Below are positions 24,001-36,000 of a stretch of DNA of 64,000 nucleotides, in pieces. Each line of letters starts with the position of its first letter. Within the stretch, counting starts at the first letter, position 1. Position numbers and translations under genes: made by a program. Source of the stretch: Jacaranda mimosifolia (taxonomy: Eukaryota > Streptophyta > Magnoliopsida > Lamiales > Bignoniaceae); the NCBI GenBank assembly GCA_018894105.1, contig CM032126.1, positions 7,157,001-7,221,000 on the forward strand, given 5' to 3'. The notes beneath the pieces are model-generated. The model saw only the letters and a program-made list of their open reading frames with translations. It was not told where the DNA came from and searched no databases.

Positions 24001-25103
24001 AAGAAGCCACAGCTCTGGGGGTAGAGGATTATTGCCCTCCCATTCGTACACTCCAAGTACCTATATGTCGGAAAAAACACTTTGAAATGGGAATTCTGAG
24101 TATGAGTTGGGGCTGCAGCGGTACAGAGACTACACTTACAGAGAGCCAAAGCTTTCCCCAGGAAGGAATGTAGGTAGCATCACCATGATCAAGAATCCAT
24201 GTTCTTGCTTTCTGCATGGCTCCGTCTCCATCGTCCATTCCTTCTCCTAGAAGCCTTAAGCTTACATAATTGAGGGCTGTGCAAAACATACTGCTGCGCC
24301 CTTCTATATGCAATCCCCACCCTCCATCAAGATTCTGCAGCTTGGATAACTTATCTCATCAGTATCAAACAGCAAGAATTTCTTATCAGATCTTGCTGTC
24401 CTTGACTAATATATTAAACTAGAAAAAATTACCTGATGGTTGTAGAGATAACGACGTATCTCTTTCTGATGTTCGTCTGGGAGGATAGTGTTTAGAGCGT
24501 CCATTACAGACAAGGCTATAACCTGCAAGTGTTGAGATTCTTGAAAAAGCATATTTCTCATTCTTCATAAAAAATTCTTGGCAAAATGTTAACTTCTAGG
24601 AACTGGTGTATCCAATAAAAGTATGCAAGTTCTAACCAAGCCTGGCAGAAGAAACAAAGGGCCACCATAATCACCAGGCCAGTGTCCATCTTCAGCCTGA
24701 AGAGTTGAGTAGAATCTAAGGGCCCTTCTCAATGTAGTCACCACTTTTTCCTCAGTTATTTCTTCTTCACTTTCTACTTTCGCCCGTGGCAATTCCTCCC
24801 CACAAAAATTCTCCTTTGCAAACTACAAAATCATCAAAAATCCCACCTTAAAAAAAAAAAAAAAAAAAAATGCCTTGAATTTGTTAAAGCATTTGCTGTG
24901 ATCACCTGAATTCGCATGAGGAGATCAGAACTGTGTTTGATCTCATAATGGCTCTTCTGAAAGTCACTTCGAGCCTTTTCAACCAGAGCTTGTTCTTCAG
25001 CTGTTCCAGGGGTTGGGTCATATTCCCAAAACTGTCTTCCAGTGTGATTATTCAAGCTTGTGAGCCATGGATCATCCCCTTCAGACAGCTTCAATCTCCA
25101 CAT
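21048..25103 (-). CDS. LAS: Oxidosqualene cyclase, predicted lanosterol synthase (756 aa, 18 exons)
   Basis: The family cyclises 2,3-oxidosqualene at the ER membrane; this member probably forms lanosterol. Exons in order: 25103-24906, 24822-24637, 24522-24433, 24334-24140, 24060-23976, 23884-23718, 23631-23443, 23343-23230, 23148-23026, 22938-22816, 22658-22560, 22375-22319, 22236-22190, 22062-21919, 21794-21617, 21548-21468, 21354-21271, 21158-21048. The frame is continuous and length is normal for plant cyclases. It begins [13 protein letters not shown] and has QW-type repeats ([33 protein letters not shown]). MWCHCR (254-259) and Tyr410 (GYNGSQLWD) match cycloartenol/lanosterol enzymes, not amyrin or lupeol synthases. 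The catalytic Asp is 483 in DCTAE. Position 477 is Asn and 481 is Val, where cycloartenol synthase has His and Ile; Asn/Val is the reported plant lanosterol synthase state. Intron 14 has a GC donor. Product identity is inferred. Confidence 0.92.
21917..21918 (-). other. GC 5' splice site in intron 14 of the intact cyclase gene
   Basis: On the minus strand the junction reads TCATG/GCAAGT. Only a GC donor here, joined to the acceptor before 21794, keeps the frame (TCA TGG TAT). The sister pseudogene has an ordinary GT donor at the same place (TCTTG/GTAATT, exon end 8592). Confidence 0.8.
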
Positions 25104-25983
25104 TTTCTAGTACTTTTTCTCTTTATCAACTTAAACTGTTGTAGAATCCAGACTTTCACAAACTATAGCTACCTAAGATCAGTATGAACTTGTCCAGGAT
25201 TTAAAGAAATCTTGATCAGATAATTCAACATACTCCAAATACTAAAACTTGAGATGTCAACATTAGTTCCATCATATTCACTCATTTAAGATTTTAAAAC
25301 TCTGCAAAATGCCTCAAAAAAGTTTAGCTCTAAGCAATCAGGTGACTCGTTGCTTTCAAGAACGCGTTATTGATAATTTATTGATTCTGCAGCATTAAGA
25401 AATTTTCTTTAAAACTAATTCAAAGTTATTAGGACCACATTGAAGGATACACAAATGTAAGAAAGCTTGTGCCATTAGATGTTCAGACAAATATGGTTTG
25501 TTTATTAAACGCAGCAGATTACATCATTCTTGATTGTAATGAAGATTTAATGAAGTTTACATATATAACCAACAAACTGCATGTCTTTTCCATGGTATTT
25601 TATAGGACATAGAAATGCTTTATATATTGAGCCCAATGGGAGAATATTATAAGTTTAAGTTGACAGGTCTTAATCAACTTCTGAAGCTGCCAGGGTCCAT
25701 GCATTTCTATGCATTTCTTGGGGACCTTCAAATTTATTAAAGAAATTCAAGAACTTGATACACATTGCAAAGATAAGGTTAAATAATTAATTGCATCCTT
25801 TCCATTAAAAAAAAAACAGCATGTATTATTATATTTCAGTTGATGTAAAAGAAAGAAAAACTAATTGCGTCCTCTGAAAGAAAAAGATATTGTTCTATTA
25901 GGTCAGGTCTTTTTCTTAACAGCATGTATTATTATATTTCAGTTGATGTAATAAAAAAAACAGCTCATCAACTGCACATGCGG
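25104..25983. promoter_or_regulatory. Upstream region of the lanosterol synthase-like gene
   Basis: Presumed promoter and 5' leader of the minus-strand cyclase gene. It is AT-rich with no other coding potential. The phrase AACAGCATGTATTATTATATTTCAGTTGATGTAA occurs twice, at about 25817 and 25919 (roughly 102 bp apart), a small local duplication. No TATA box can be placed with confidence. Confidence 0.35.
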
Positions 25984-26508
25984 GTAGGGCTGTTAACGAA
26001 TCAAAATTTTATCAAACAATTTGAGATTCGAATTCAAAATTTAACGAATTCGAATTCAAGTCTAGTATAATATTCGATATATAATCGAATTTGAATCGAA
26101 TCCAATAATATTCAAATTCGATATTCGATAAAATATTCGAATATATTTTATTATATATTAATATTTTTATTTCTCAAAATTTTAATTTTTTATGATTTAT
26201 AGTAATGAAGTCATTGAATATTATGTCAACTATTACATGTATTTGATATTTGCTTTTTAGATAAATCAAATATTTTTCATTTTGTGACCATAATAAAAAT
26301 GTGAAAAATTAATAAATAATTCAAAATTTAAATAAAAAATTGAGTTAATCGAACATTCGAATCGAATCCGAATATATCGAATAGTTACTCGAATCGAATT
26401 CAATCCCAATTTAGGATTCGAGTCGAATTCGAATATGAATAAAATATATTGAATTGAATCCGAATCCTCAGATATTCGGTTCGATTCGATTTGTTAATAG
26501 CCCTACAT
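25984..26508. repeat. MITE-like element with TAGGGCTGTTAACGAATC ends
   Basis: The left end GTAGGGCTGTTAACGAATC is mirrored at the right end (GATTTGTTAATAGCCCTAC), giving imperfect terminal inverted repeats around about 520 bp of sequence dense in TTCGAAT words. Flanks CATGCGGG and CATGCTGG match at 7 of 8 bases, which would fit an 8-bp hAT-type target duplication. No open frame of note is present, so it is non-autonomous. The superfamily is inferred. Confidence 0.65.
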
Positions 26509-27942
26509 GCTGGTGCACTTTTTGCTTGGCTCGTAAATATTGAGCTGGCAATTTTGACAAGCTTTATATTTGTGCTAAAAAATTTACAATATAAAATAAA
26601 TAAAAGTATTTATTTATTTATGTGACACTAAAATTTTTTTCAATAATTTCAATATATTTATTTAAATTTTTACATGAATAAAAATAAAAAAGTCGGGTAA
26701 AATAAGTATAGTTAGATATAGAGTGGGCGGATTGTAAATCATAGTTATTGCATAAGTTTTAATTATGGTGACTGAAAAATAAAAATGAAGATATTTTAAG
26801 CACATCACTAAAAAACATATGAATTTATTCTTTATCAATAGTATATATTCTCAAAAATTATGAACATTTAATTGATATTTTGTGCATATGACTACAGCAT
26901 TAACTTGAAATTAATTTGAACTAATTATCATGGACCTTGTGGGCAAGAACAGCAATTTTTTTTTTCTTTTCTTTCATGAAACTTTTATCGCCTTATATAT
27001 AGATACATGTATGATATGTATCAAAATTCAAATTTATTTCATCATTTTACCCTTCAACCATATAGAAACAATGAAAATCAAGTTATGCAGTTCTCTCAGA
27101 AAAGAAATAAGCGAACTAAATTTATGTATTCACTTACAAGAAAATTCCCATCTGGAAGACAACAAAGAATTCCTGAAAATTTAAATAATATTAGAAATTC
27201 ATAGCCATCATATTGTAAATATTTTGGCATTGGAGCCACTTCTCTCTTTATTTTGGCCCTTTGTAGACCAGCAGGTACCCATGTTTATATATGGGCAGGT
27301 GGACAAGTTTATAATTTGATGATAATTTTGATTTTTATAATATTTGTGGCTTTAAGTTACCCAACTTTTAACAGTGGAATCAAATTTTTATTGAGAAAAG
27401 ATAACAGAATATTGGACATTTTAAATTTTATGCTGCTTCTCCAACGGTAGATCATTTCTTAATATTTCCTTTTTTGAATTATATAAAGTTTAGATTGTTC
27501 TGACATCAGTCATCATCAGGGTCAGGGCACATCCTTATCTTATGAATGTTTATAGGGGTACTTATAAATTTTCCATCAACGGAGCCCTCACACCAACAGA
27601 AAAAGTTAAAACACACGATAAACTATATCTGCTACTTACCAACTATACCAACATCTGTTGGCTAATCAATTTTTAATTGAAGCTATGAATCCGGAACTTA
27701 AAATAAAATATGTTGGCTAAAATAAACACAACCTCTCATCTTAATCATGCGTATCAAACGTACTACTAATTGCTATTAAAATGCATAATCTAGTCTTGTA
27801 GCATATCAAACATGACCTAAATAAGTAGGTATATACATTAATCTCAATGATTTCAATATACTATGGGGGTATTTGATTTGTGATATCACACAATATAAGG
27901 GTACATAATAGCACCTAATTTTCTATTAGATATATAAGACCC
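26509..27942. other. AT-rich spacer
   Basis: No gene or clear repeat is visible. Open frames at 26930-27204 and 27253-27450 are AT-rich and match no family I recognise. Confidence 0.4.
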
Positions 27943-28611
27943 TAGGGCTGTCAACGAGTCGGATTTGGATCGGATATGTCATATCTGAATTTGAATCCGA
28001 TTGACATAATTCATATCCGAATTCGACCCAAAATTCTATAGGATCTTTGTTAATTAATATTATATCCGAATCCGATTAAAAAATCAGACCCGATTTATTT
28101 TTTTATTTCTTTTTTTCCTTTTAAATTTTATAAAAAAATATTATATTTATAAAGTAAATATGTGTCATGTTTGAATTTTTAACAATTTTTTATTATATAT
28201 TAATCCAAAAATTAAATATTTGAATACTAAACTCCTTTTTCACATTATATTAATGTATATATGAACTATTGTATGTTATTATATTTGACATTTTATCAAT
28301 ATCCTTCTTATTTTCTAGGTTAAAAGCTCAATATTAATATAATATAGACATTAGGTCAATATAATACATAAACTTTATTTTAAAATCTTTATTAATATTA
28401 TATATAAAAGTATTAATTTAATAAAACATATTAAGGTTTGGATTCGGATTTTTAACGGATCAAATTGCTTAATTCCATATTCGATCCACTTATTTTGAAT
28501 TTTGAATATTTATAATCGAATGTGATCCATCGAATATTTTAATCGGATAAAAAATCCTAAAATTCGAATTGAATTCAAATCGAATTCGAATTAAAATCCG
28601 ATTCATTGACA
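27943..28611. repeat. Second MITE-like element of the TAGGGCTGTCAACGAGTCGG family
   Basis: Starts TAGGGCTGTCAACGAGTCGG and ends AAATCCGATTCATTGACAG, an imperfect inverted match. The interior is AT-rich with many CCGATT/TTCGAAT words. It is flanked by AAGACCC on both sides (before 27943 and at about 28613-28619), consistent with a target duplication. It is related to the element at 25984 and the remnant at 905-1075. Confidence 0.6.
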
Positions 28612-28670
28612 GAAAGACCCACGTTTCGGGCCCATAGAAGATTACTTGTTAGCCCAAAATTGTTCACGCA

Positions 28671-29058
28671 ATTAAGAGGTTATTTGGGTGAGTTTATAAG
28701 GTTCTCAAAACATCTTATAAAATATTTGAGAGCTTATAAAATATTAAAAAGTGTTTGATAATTTTTTTTTTTAAAAGGGAGCTTATAAACTTTTAAAATA
28801 AGATGTTAGGATATGAGTTCTTTTTAAAAAAGTAAGAAAACTCTAATTTATTTTTAGATATTAACAAGTTCCTTTAACTTAATTATAAAATTGTGATCAT
28901 TACTAATATCTTATAATTTTCAATATCTTATTTTATTCAAATACTTTAAAAACTTTTTTTAAAAAAAAAAAAACATTTTGTAAACTCCAAAAATATCTTA
29001 TAAGATGTAGAAACTTATAAGACCTTTTAAATAAGTTCAACCAAACATCATTTAAGTG
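28671..29058. repeat. MITE-like inverted-repeat element, CTTATAAGATG family
   Basis: The left arm (GGTTATTTGGGTGAGTTTAT) and right arm (reverse complement begins GATGTTTGGTTGAACTTATT) are imperfect inverted repeats. The interior repeats CTTATAA/ATCTTATAAG words. Related stretches occur at about 52530-52870 and 58735-59090. Confidence 0.5.
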
Positions 29059-30598
29059 CAATATAAATCATTGATTTGAACATGCAATTTACAATTGTAC
29101 CCCCAAGACTAACATCAAATTATTTGACTGTCCTCTTCATTTGGTAAGAAAAGACAAATAAGCCCTTATATCAAATTAATCCAGATTCACTATTTACATC
29201 CATTGAAAAGAATTTCCAATTAGGGCAATTAAATAATTTTCGTGGTTAGTCTACCTTATCAAAGAACAACCTTAGATTGATGGAGATGGTAGTGGCTACT
29301 AATGTGGATTACAATTTTCAATATCAAATAATAATATGAGATTATCAAATGCCAATATATTCTCTAATTTTCTAATAACAACTATGACTAGTGATTAGTA
29401 TTAAAAGCCACCTATTTATTGAAAAGTTTAAGAGTTTTACAAAAAATCATCTCATGTTAGGAGATTGTAATCTTTTCATTTACATACTATAAATTTATCA
29501 AGTTTTTACTTTAGTTTGATTATAGACATATTCTTTGTTAATTTGATGCTTTATTTTCAGAATAAATCACTATAATTTTTATTTTATGCTTTTACTTTTT
29601 AGTTTTCTCAATAGATAGTATGAAATCAAAATGATTTATTTTTATGAATTGGAGCATATCTCCTACTTATTTTTTATTGCTTGATATATAAATTCTGCTT
29701 TGAAAATTTTGATAAATAGTATGTTAACTTTCAATAATAGCACCATTGCTTTAATGCATTATTTAGCAATAGTACATCTAAAATTATTAATTTAGGCTTA
29801 TAAACGAAATATATGATGTTTTCATTTATACAAGGCAAGAGAACTGCATACCAAGTTATAGAATTAAAATCTTATAAGTATTTTGTCTTTAATTGGTACT
29901 ATCTTATTGAAAATTGATTGTGTAATTTCACATTATGCATTTGTTACAAAAATGCAAAATAATAATCTCCAGAGAAAAGAATAAAATATAATCTCATTGC
30001 ATATATTGTTTTTTTCCCCTCTTTGTAAAAAGAGGATCGTCATTAAACGGATTTGAGTACTCTCATATGGTCTCGAACCCACATCTGTTTAGAGTTACGA
30101 TTGGTACGATCGAACTTGCATTGGCCCCCGCTAGAATTACAGGTCCATGCAATTGAGCTCGGCGACTCATTGCATGTATTTACATAAGCTAGGGATGAAA
30201 GAAAAATGACACAGCTAAAAGTAAATTTATTTGTTGGCCTAAAGGGTGTAACAGGTAATAATACATTTGGTGACTATCATGAGATTAGTGATTTATGGGC
30301 CATATGTTTTAGTACCAAAAAAGTCACAACGATGTCATGTCGGTTTTGTTGAATTTGATGGTTCACTCTTTAAACTTTCTATTCAAATAATTACAACTTA
30401 AATCCTATGCATGCTAGTTTAAACATTATAAAATTACATTATTCACTAAGTGGGAGGAGCTTGGTTTATCATCTTATTGTGTCTTTTAATATATATTGCA
30501 ACGTAATTAATCATATTTAATAAGATAATATTTGTTAAGGTTATCTTTGTCTACTTTCCTCCTTCCTTTCTAGAATACCTTTTTCTCCTTTTTCTCTT
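29059..30598. other. AT-rich spacer
   Basis: No gene is visible. A less AT-rich patch at about 30020-30170 (containing GGTCTCGAACCCACATCTG) reads like a fragment of a dispersed repeat rather than a tRNA gene. The rest is plain AT-rich sequence. Confidence 0.4.
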
Positions 30599-30626
30599 TA
30601 TATATATATATATATATATATATATT
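30599..30626. repeat. (TA)n microsatellite
   Basis: About 13-14 TA dinucleotides in a row in the spacer upstream of the TORTIFOLIA1-like gene. Confidence 0.9.
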
Positions 30627-30699
30627 TAAATAGTCCTGCATCTTATAATTTTAGTTATTTTTTATTTTGCTTATATTAAATCCATAATATATGGTAATA

Positions 30700-32200
30700 T
30701 AATTAGTAATATAATAAACAAAATTAATAAATATTTCTAATTTTATATCTTGAAAATTTAACACATCAAATGCACCACCATCTTTAGTACCTTATAGTAC
30801 ATATAATTCACGATTATCACAAATAATCAATGAATCATACCTCCACCATTCCAAATTTATCAGTCGTATTTCTCTTTCAAAAATATTGCAAAACAAAAAT
30901 TCAATTTATAAAATAAAACTTTTTCCTCCGAAATACCTCTTTTTACTTAAAATTACCATATAACATTACTAATTCTCAACTACAGCTCTACTTTTGAAGA
31001 TATTAACATATACATACGTAAATTTACATTCCTTTTTTAACTCTTATATAAACTTTTATATAAAATCAAAGCATACTACATAAAAAAGGGGATAGAGTTT
31101 TATTATATATGTAATACAATAAAGCATTATAACTTCATTCTGGCACCGTTTGAATATATTTATAATAGAATTTTTTTCAACTTTCACTTTTTAACACTAG
31201 AAATTCATTTATTTTAATAATTTCTCACTAAAAATACTACTTGTTTTTAATTTCAAATCTATCGTCCCATGCTATATCACATCCATAAAAACCAATTAGA
31301 TTTCATAAAGTATTTATAAATTACTATAACAATAACAAAATATACACAACTTTCCAAAAAAAAAAAAAAAAAAAGGTTATTTTCATGCAAAATTTTATAA
31401 ATTAAATAAATTCTCAGCTATTTACCCATTCCACTCTATATTTTCACATAAATCATTCAAATATATTTTCATTTCTAAACAAAAATTAATTTATACCTTT
31501 TTTTTTAATTCTAAAAATACTAGAAATTAAAAATAAGTCATGAAAACAAATCCTAACAGCCGCTCAATAACTCCATTTTATCTCCACGTTAAAGAAAACA
31601 ATAAAATAATGGGAGTATTTGGTTATGTTTTAGGGGAATAAAATCATTCTTTCAAAATATTCTCAAACATCTACCAAAATTTTCCTCCAATATATTTTCA
31701 AAATATTCCTAATATTTTTAATTTACATTACCAAGAAATCCTCAATCCTCATCTCAAATATTATCATTAACTATTCATTATAATAATATTTTAAAATCAT
31801 GTTCAACCACCATATTTACATATATTTATATTTTAAGTTATTATATATATATATTAAATTTAATACTTAATTCTAATTTCTCCCTACTAACCAAAAAACA
31901 AAAAAAAATTAATTTGACTACTACAATAAAAAAAAAACTCCTCCAAAATATAAAAAAAATATACAAACACTCTTTAACATAAATTTTTAACTATTTTTCA
32001 AATTATAAACAAACATCCACCACATTTTTCAATATTATTTTCATATTTCCCAACTCCATTTTTAAAATTTATTTTTTCAAAACATATATCATCGTTATCT
32101 ATACAAAATATAAACAAAGATTCCCAATAATTCAAAAATATTCGAAAGTTCAAAACATTATTATTACTTACAACTTAGTAGTTATTATGTACATAAAAAT
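30700..32200. repeat. Strand-asymmetric, G-depleted MITE-like tract
   Basis: The plus strand has very few G bases here: by eye about five in the roughly 300 bases from 31861, against roughly ten times as many C. At least two sub-blocks have ends suggesting MITEs: about 31140-31562 (GGCACCGTTTGAATAT against an inverted CGGCTGTTAGGATTTG), and one beginning near 31609 (GGGAGTATTTGGTTATG). No coding potential. Confidence 0.45.
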
Positions 32201-32316
32201 AGCATGGTCCTAAACTAATGCTGCCCAAATTTTTGGCCCCCCATTAAGGAAAAGGCATTCGTCGTACGTTACTCAAATTTCGAAAACCCATGCCAAAGCG
32301 CCAAACTCAATTACCT

Positions 32317-32317
32317 C

Positions 32318-32366
<49 letters not shown>

Positions 32367-32368
32367 AC
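32317..32368 (+). repeat. Compound (TC)n(AC)n microsatellite near the TORTIFOLIA1-like transcription start
   Basis: About 13 TC/CT units run directly into about 13 AC units, ending ACGCAGAG. It lies just before the likely first exon (about 32370-32408, followed by a GTAAGA donor), so it probably sits in the core promoter or leader. CT-rich tracts there are common in plants. Confidence 0.8.
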
Positions 32369-33055
32369 GCAGAGTGATAATGGCTCTTACTGTGTGCATA
32401 CGGACGGGTAAGATATTCTCGAACTCCGCTTCTTTGACTTCTCTTTCTCTACTCTGAGATTCGTTATTTTGTTATATTTCTTTTTATTTTTTTGATATGG
32501 AAGTGTCTTTGGAATTTTGAATTCAAAATTTTGAAGTAGCAGTGCAGCAGTACAGCGACACTCATATTTTATGGATGTTGTTCTTCATTGTCGCTTCTTC
32601 AATCTCGAAGCAATGATGCTTTTACTTGTGTTGTAAATGTTTTTGTACCATTTGTCAAAATTATTCTGCTCGGAGGGCTGGAAATGGGCGGCCTCTCTTG
32701 TAAGTTTCACCTTTCAATTTACTGAAATTTCCGGCGTCTTCGGCCGTCGTTATTGAAAAAAGATGTGGTTGTTTTTTTCTTCAGTTCTAAGGATAGTTTA
32801 TACCCGTTAGGTAATTTTTGTTGGATTCGTGAAAGAGGCATCTTTTGTCACTCGTTTTTGGAGAAACTGTGAACTGAGTGTATGATTTATGCTTCAATGT
32901 GCACTTTTTTCTTTCCAAAAATGATTTAGTTGTACGGTTGGTTTTTGCTTAGCACGCTATGTTTGAAATTGAAGGGCACAATCATGGAAAGTGATAGCTT
33001 AAAGATTCTTGCGAGAGTGAAGATTTCGGTAAATGAGCCTCTGGTATAAAGTTCA
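32369..33055 (+). promoter_or_regulatory. Probable 5' leader of the TORTIFOLIA1-like gene
   Basis: A candidate donor (CGGACGG/GTAAGATATT) near 32409 suggests a non-coding first exon and a leader intron ending somewhere before 33056. An upstream ATG at 32380 begins a short frame (MALTVCIRT...) that would be an upstream ORF if transcribed. The acceptor could not be fixed. Confidence 0.35.
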
Positions 33056-36000
33056 ATGAAAATGAAGGCACATGTAAATATGGTGAAAGGGAGAGCAACT
33101 TCGAGAGTGAACAATCAGCAAGCAGTTTTTGAGCTGAAACAGCGTGTGGTTCTTGCACTTAACAAGCTTGCAGATAGGGACACTTACCAAATTGGGGTTG
33201 AGGAGCTCGAGAAAACTGTTGAATGCTTGACCTCTGATGGGGTCCCCTCGTTTCTGTCTTGCATTTTAGACACAGATTCTGAACAGAAAAGTGCAGTTCG
33301 GAAAGAATGCATTCGCCTGATGGGTACAATGGCAATTTTCCATGAGGGTCTTGTTGGACCCCATCTTGGAAAGATGGTAGCTAGCATTGTTAAGCGGCTA
33401 AAGGACTCGGATTCTGTGGTGAGAGATTCTTGTATAGAAACAGTCGGCATCTTAGCTTCCAAATTGAGTGGCAGTAGGATTCAAAATGATGGAATTTTTG
33501 TCTTGCTTGTGAGGCCACTATTTGAAGCCTTGGGTGAGCAGAACAAACAAGTGCAGACTGGTTCGGCATTGTGTTTGTCGCGGGTCATCGACAACATTCA
33601 TGATCCTCCCCCTTTAGTCTTGCAGAAGATGCTGTCAAGAACTGTTAAGTTGCTGAAGAATCCTCATTTCATGGCAAAGCCAGCAGTCATTGAGTTGAAT
33701 AGGAGTATCATTTTGGTCTGTCTCTGTCCAATGCACCTATAATTGCTCTTGACTTCTGCATCAACATTCTGGCATATAGCTCTTTCTTCTAATTTTGCGT
33801 TTAAGTACTCCATGAATTACAGTCAGGCAACAGCTCATGAATTCTTAATCTAATGATTTGACTTTAGCAATCGCTTTCGATAATATTCGTTAGATTTAAT
33901 TAGTTCCTGAATTTGACAGATAGTGTATAAGTATATGTTCAAGGGAACTCAATCTAATCTTTGAAAATTTAACCTAGCCTTAAATGGTTTTTATGCATGA
34001 GATTCATCTTCATTCTCAGAGTGGTGTTGAACTCATACTGCATCTCAAATATTAATGTCCAGCATATACTACCAGTCAGCTGTTCATCTGTACTTACAAA
34101 GTATTAAAACTTAGTTTCTAGCCTTATGTTTCAGGCTGGTGGTGCTCCAACTCATAGTTCCTTAACTGCTGCACTGACAAGCATTCAGGATGCACTGAAG
34201 AACAGTGACTGGGCAACACGTAAAGCTGCCTGTGCAGTGTTGGGAGATATTGCTTCTTGTGGAGTAGCATGCTTAGGCTCATTTCATACGTCTTGTATCC
34301 GTTGTCTTGAATCATGTCGATTCGACAAGGTTGGGTGTGTCATTCAACAAGTCATTGCTCCAGAAGCGTCATTTTGTTAATGCTTAATTTGGAATTTCAT
34401 TTTTGTTTTGCCCCTAAATAGGTTAAACCAGTTAGAGACATAGCTTTGCAGGCCTTGCAGCTTTGGAGAAATCTTCCTGGGCCTGATACACCTGAACCTT
34501 CTGAAGCTGAATCTTCTGTCAGGGGTATTCTTATAAATTCCCTGTTCTTTGATATACTGCCAAGTTTAAAGATTGGATTTCAAATCTAGATTTATGTTTA
34601 TCTTCATTCATGCTATCTTTTGCTGGGATATTTTCCTTATTTGAGTACTTCTATGGTACCCATGGTTAACATGGCTAAACAATTGTTTTAGATACTACTT
34701 TGTGTGGACTTAAATTGATATTCCTGCAATAATTTCTACTACTAATTAATTCACACATCATCATAACTAATTTATGAGCTGTAGCATGCAAATAGTTATT
34801 CTTGGTGAAATTTTTTAAGACGTTATTGGGATATTTGGAGTTCAAAAGTGAGAAGAGATTAAATAGATTGTTGATATCATCCGCTACAATGATTGGAGGG
34901 ATGCCCTGGTGGCTAAGTTGTACTTGAATCACATTTATTTCCTTGATGAATCACATTTTGTGGTTGAGACTTTGCATGTGGAGTAACTTTTATGTCGTGT
35001 GCAGTTTATCTTACTCTTTTCGCTAATAACAGTGAAAAATTAATGAGGTTTGAAAAATTACGTAAGTCTGTTATAGGTCCACGCCTGCTAGAAGAATATA
35101 GTGAAGTTTATAAATGAAGAAGTATAAATCATGAAATGAAAAGGACTGGATGCAATTGCCAGCACAGTTATTCTAAAGCTAATCTGCCCAGTTTCTCATG
35201 ATTATGTTGATTTGAATTTCAGATTGACTTTTGAGTTTTATAAGAGTTTCATAACCTAGACTCTAGGTTTCATTTACATATTTCATGAAAGTTTTCCTGC
35301 AATATGTCAACCACTGCCTATTGCCTTCTTTCGCCTTGTTTCATCTTTGGTAGTACAGGCTTTGTGGTTCCATATTTGAGAGTTATTTACTCCTGCAGAA
35401 ACTTCCTATAGAGATGACTATGATGATGTTACCAGTGCCAGTAATTCAGCATTGAAGGATATTACACCGGTGAAATCTGGTAGTGAATTGGCTAAGAAAA
35501 AGGTCCCCCTCTCTTCTATAAAAGCTGGCAGAACTTATGCTGAAAAATCTCAGCAACCTGGAACAAATGACTGGCATATAGAAATTTCAGTTCCAAACAG
35601 TCATAATATTTCAACAGGAGTGAATCAGAATGATGAATCTGAGGGTAGTTCTATTACCAAGAGAGTTGAAAGAAACAATGCTGATATCTGGAGTATTAAA
35701 AATATTGGATATGATTATGTAGAAGTGGGAGACAAACAGGAATGCTCGTCTGTCTCTAATCCTTTTACTGAAAGCATCAAATCAAAGATTGTCACAGCTC
35801 ATTGTGATGCTTTTGATGATGCCAGTTTGATGAAGTCAACTGGAACTAGTCAACGGTTTGCAGCCAATGAAGTTGTTATTGAAGAGCAAAGATGCTTCGC
35901 TAAAATGCATGATCGTAGAAGCTTAGATTCCACAGTTACAGAATCAAACTCGCATGTTATGCCCATATGTTCACAAACTGAAAACGACATGGCATTAATT

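Noticed and set aside
30020..30170. Possible tRNA gene (GGTCTCGAACCC resembles a T-arm)
   Set aside because: No cloverleaf could be built around it in either orientation: acceptor and anticodon arms are missing.
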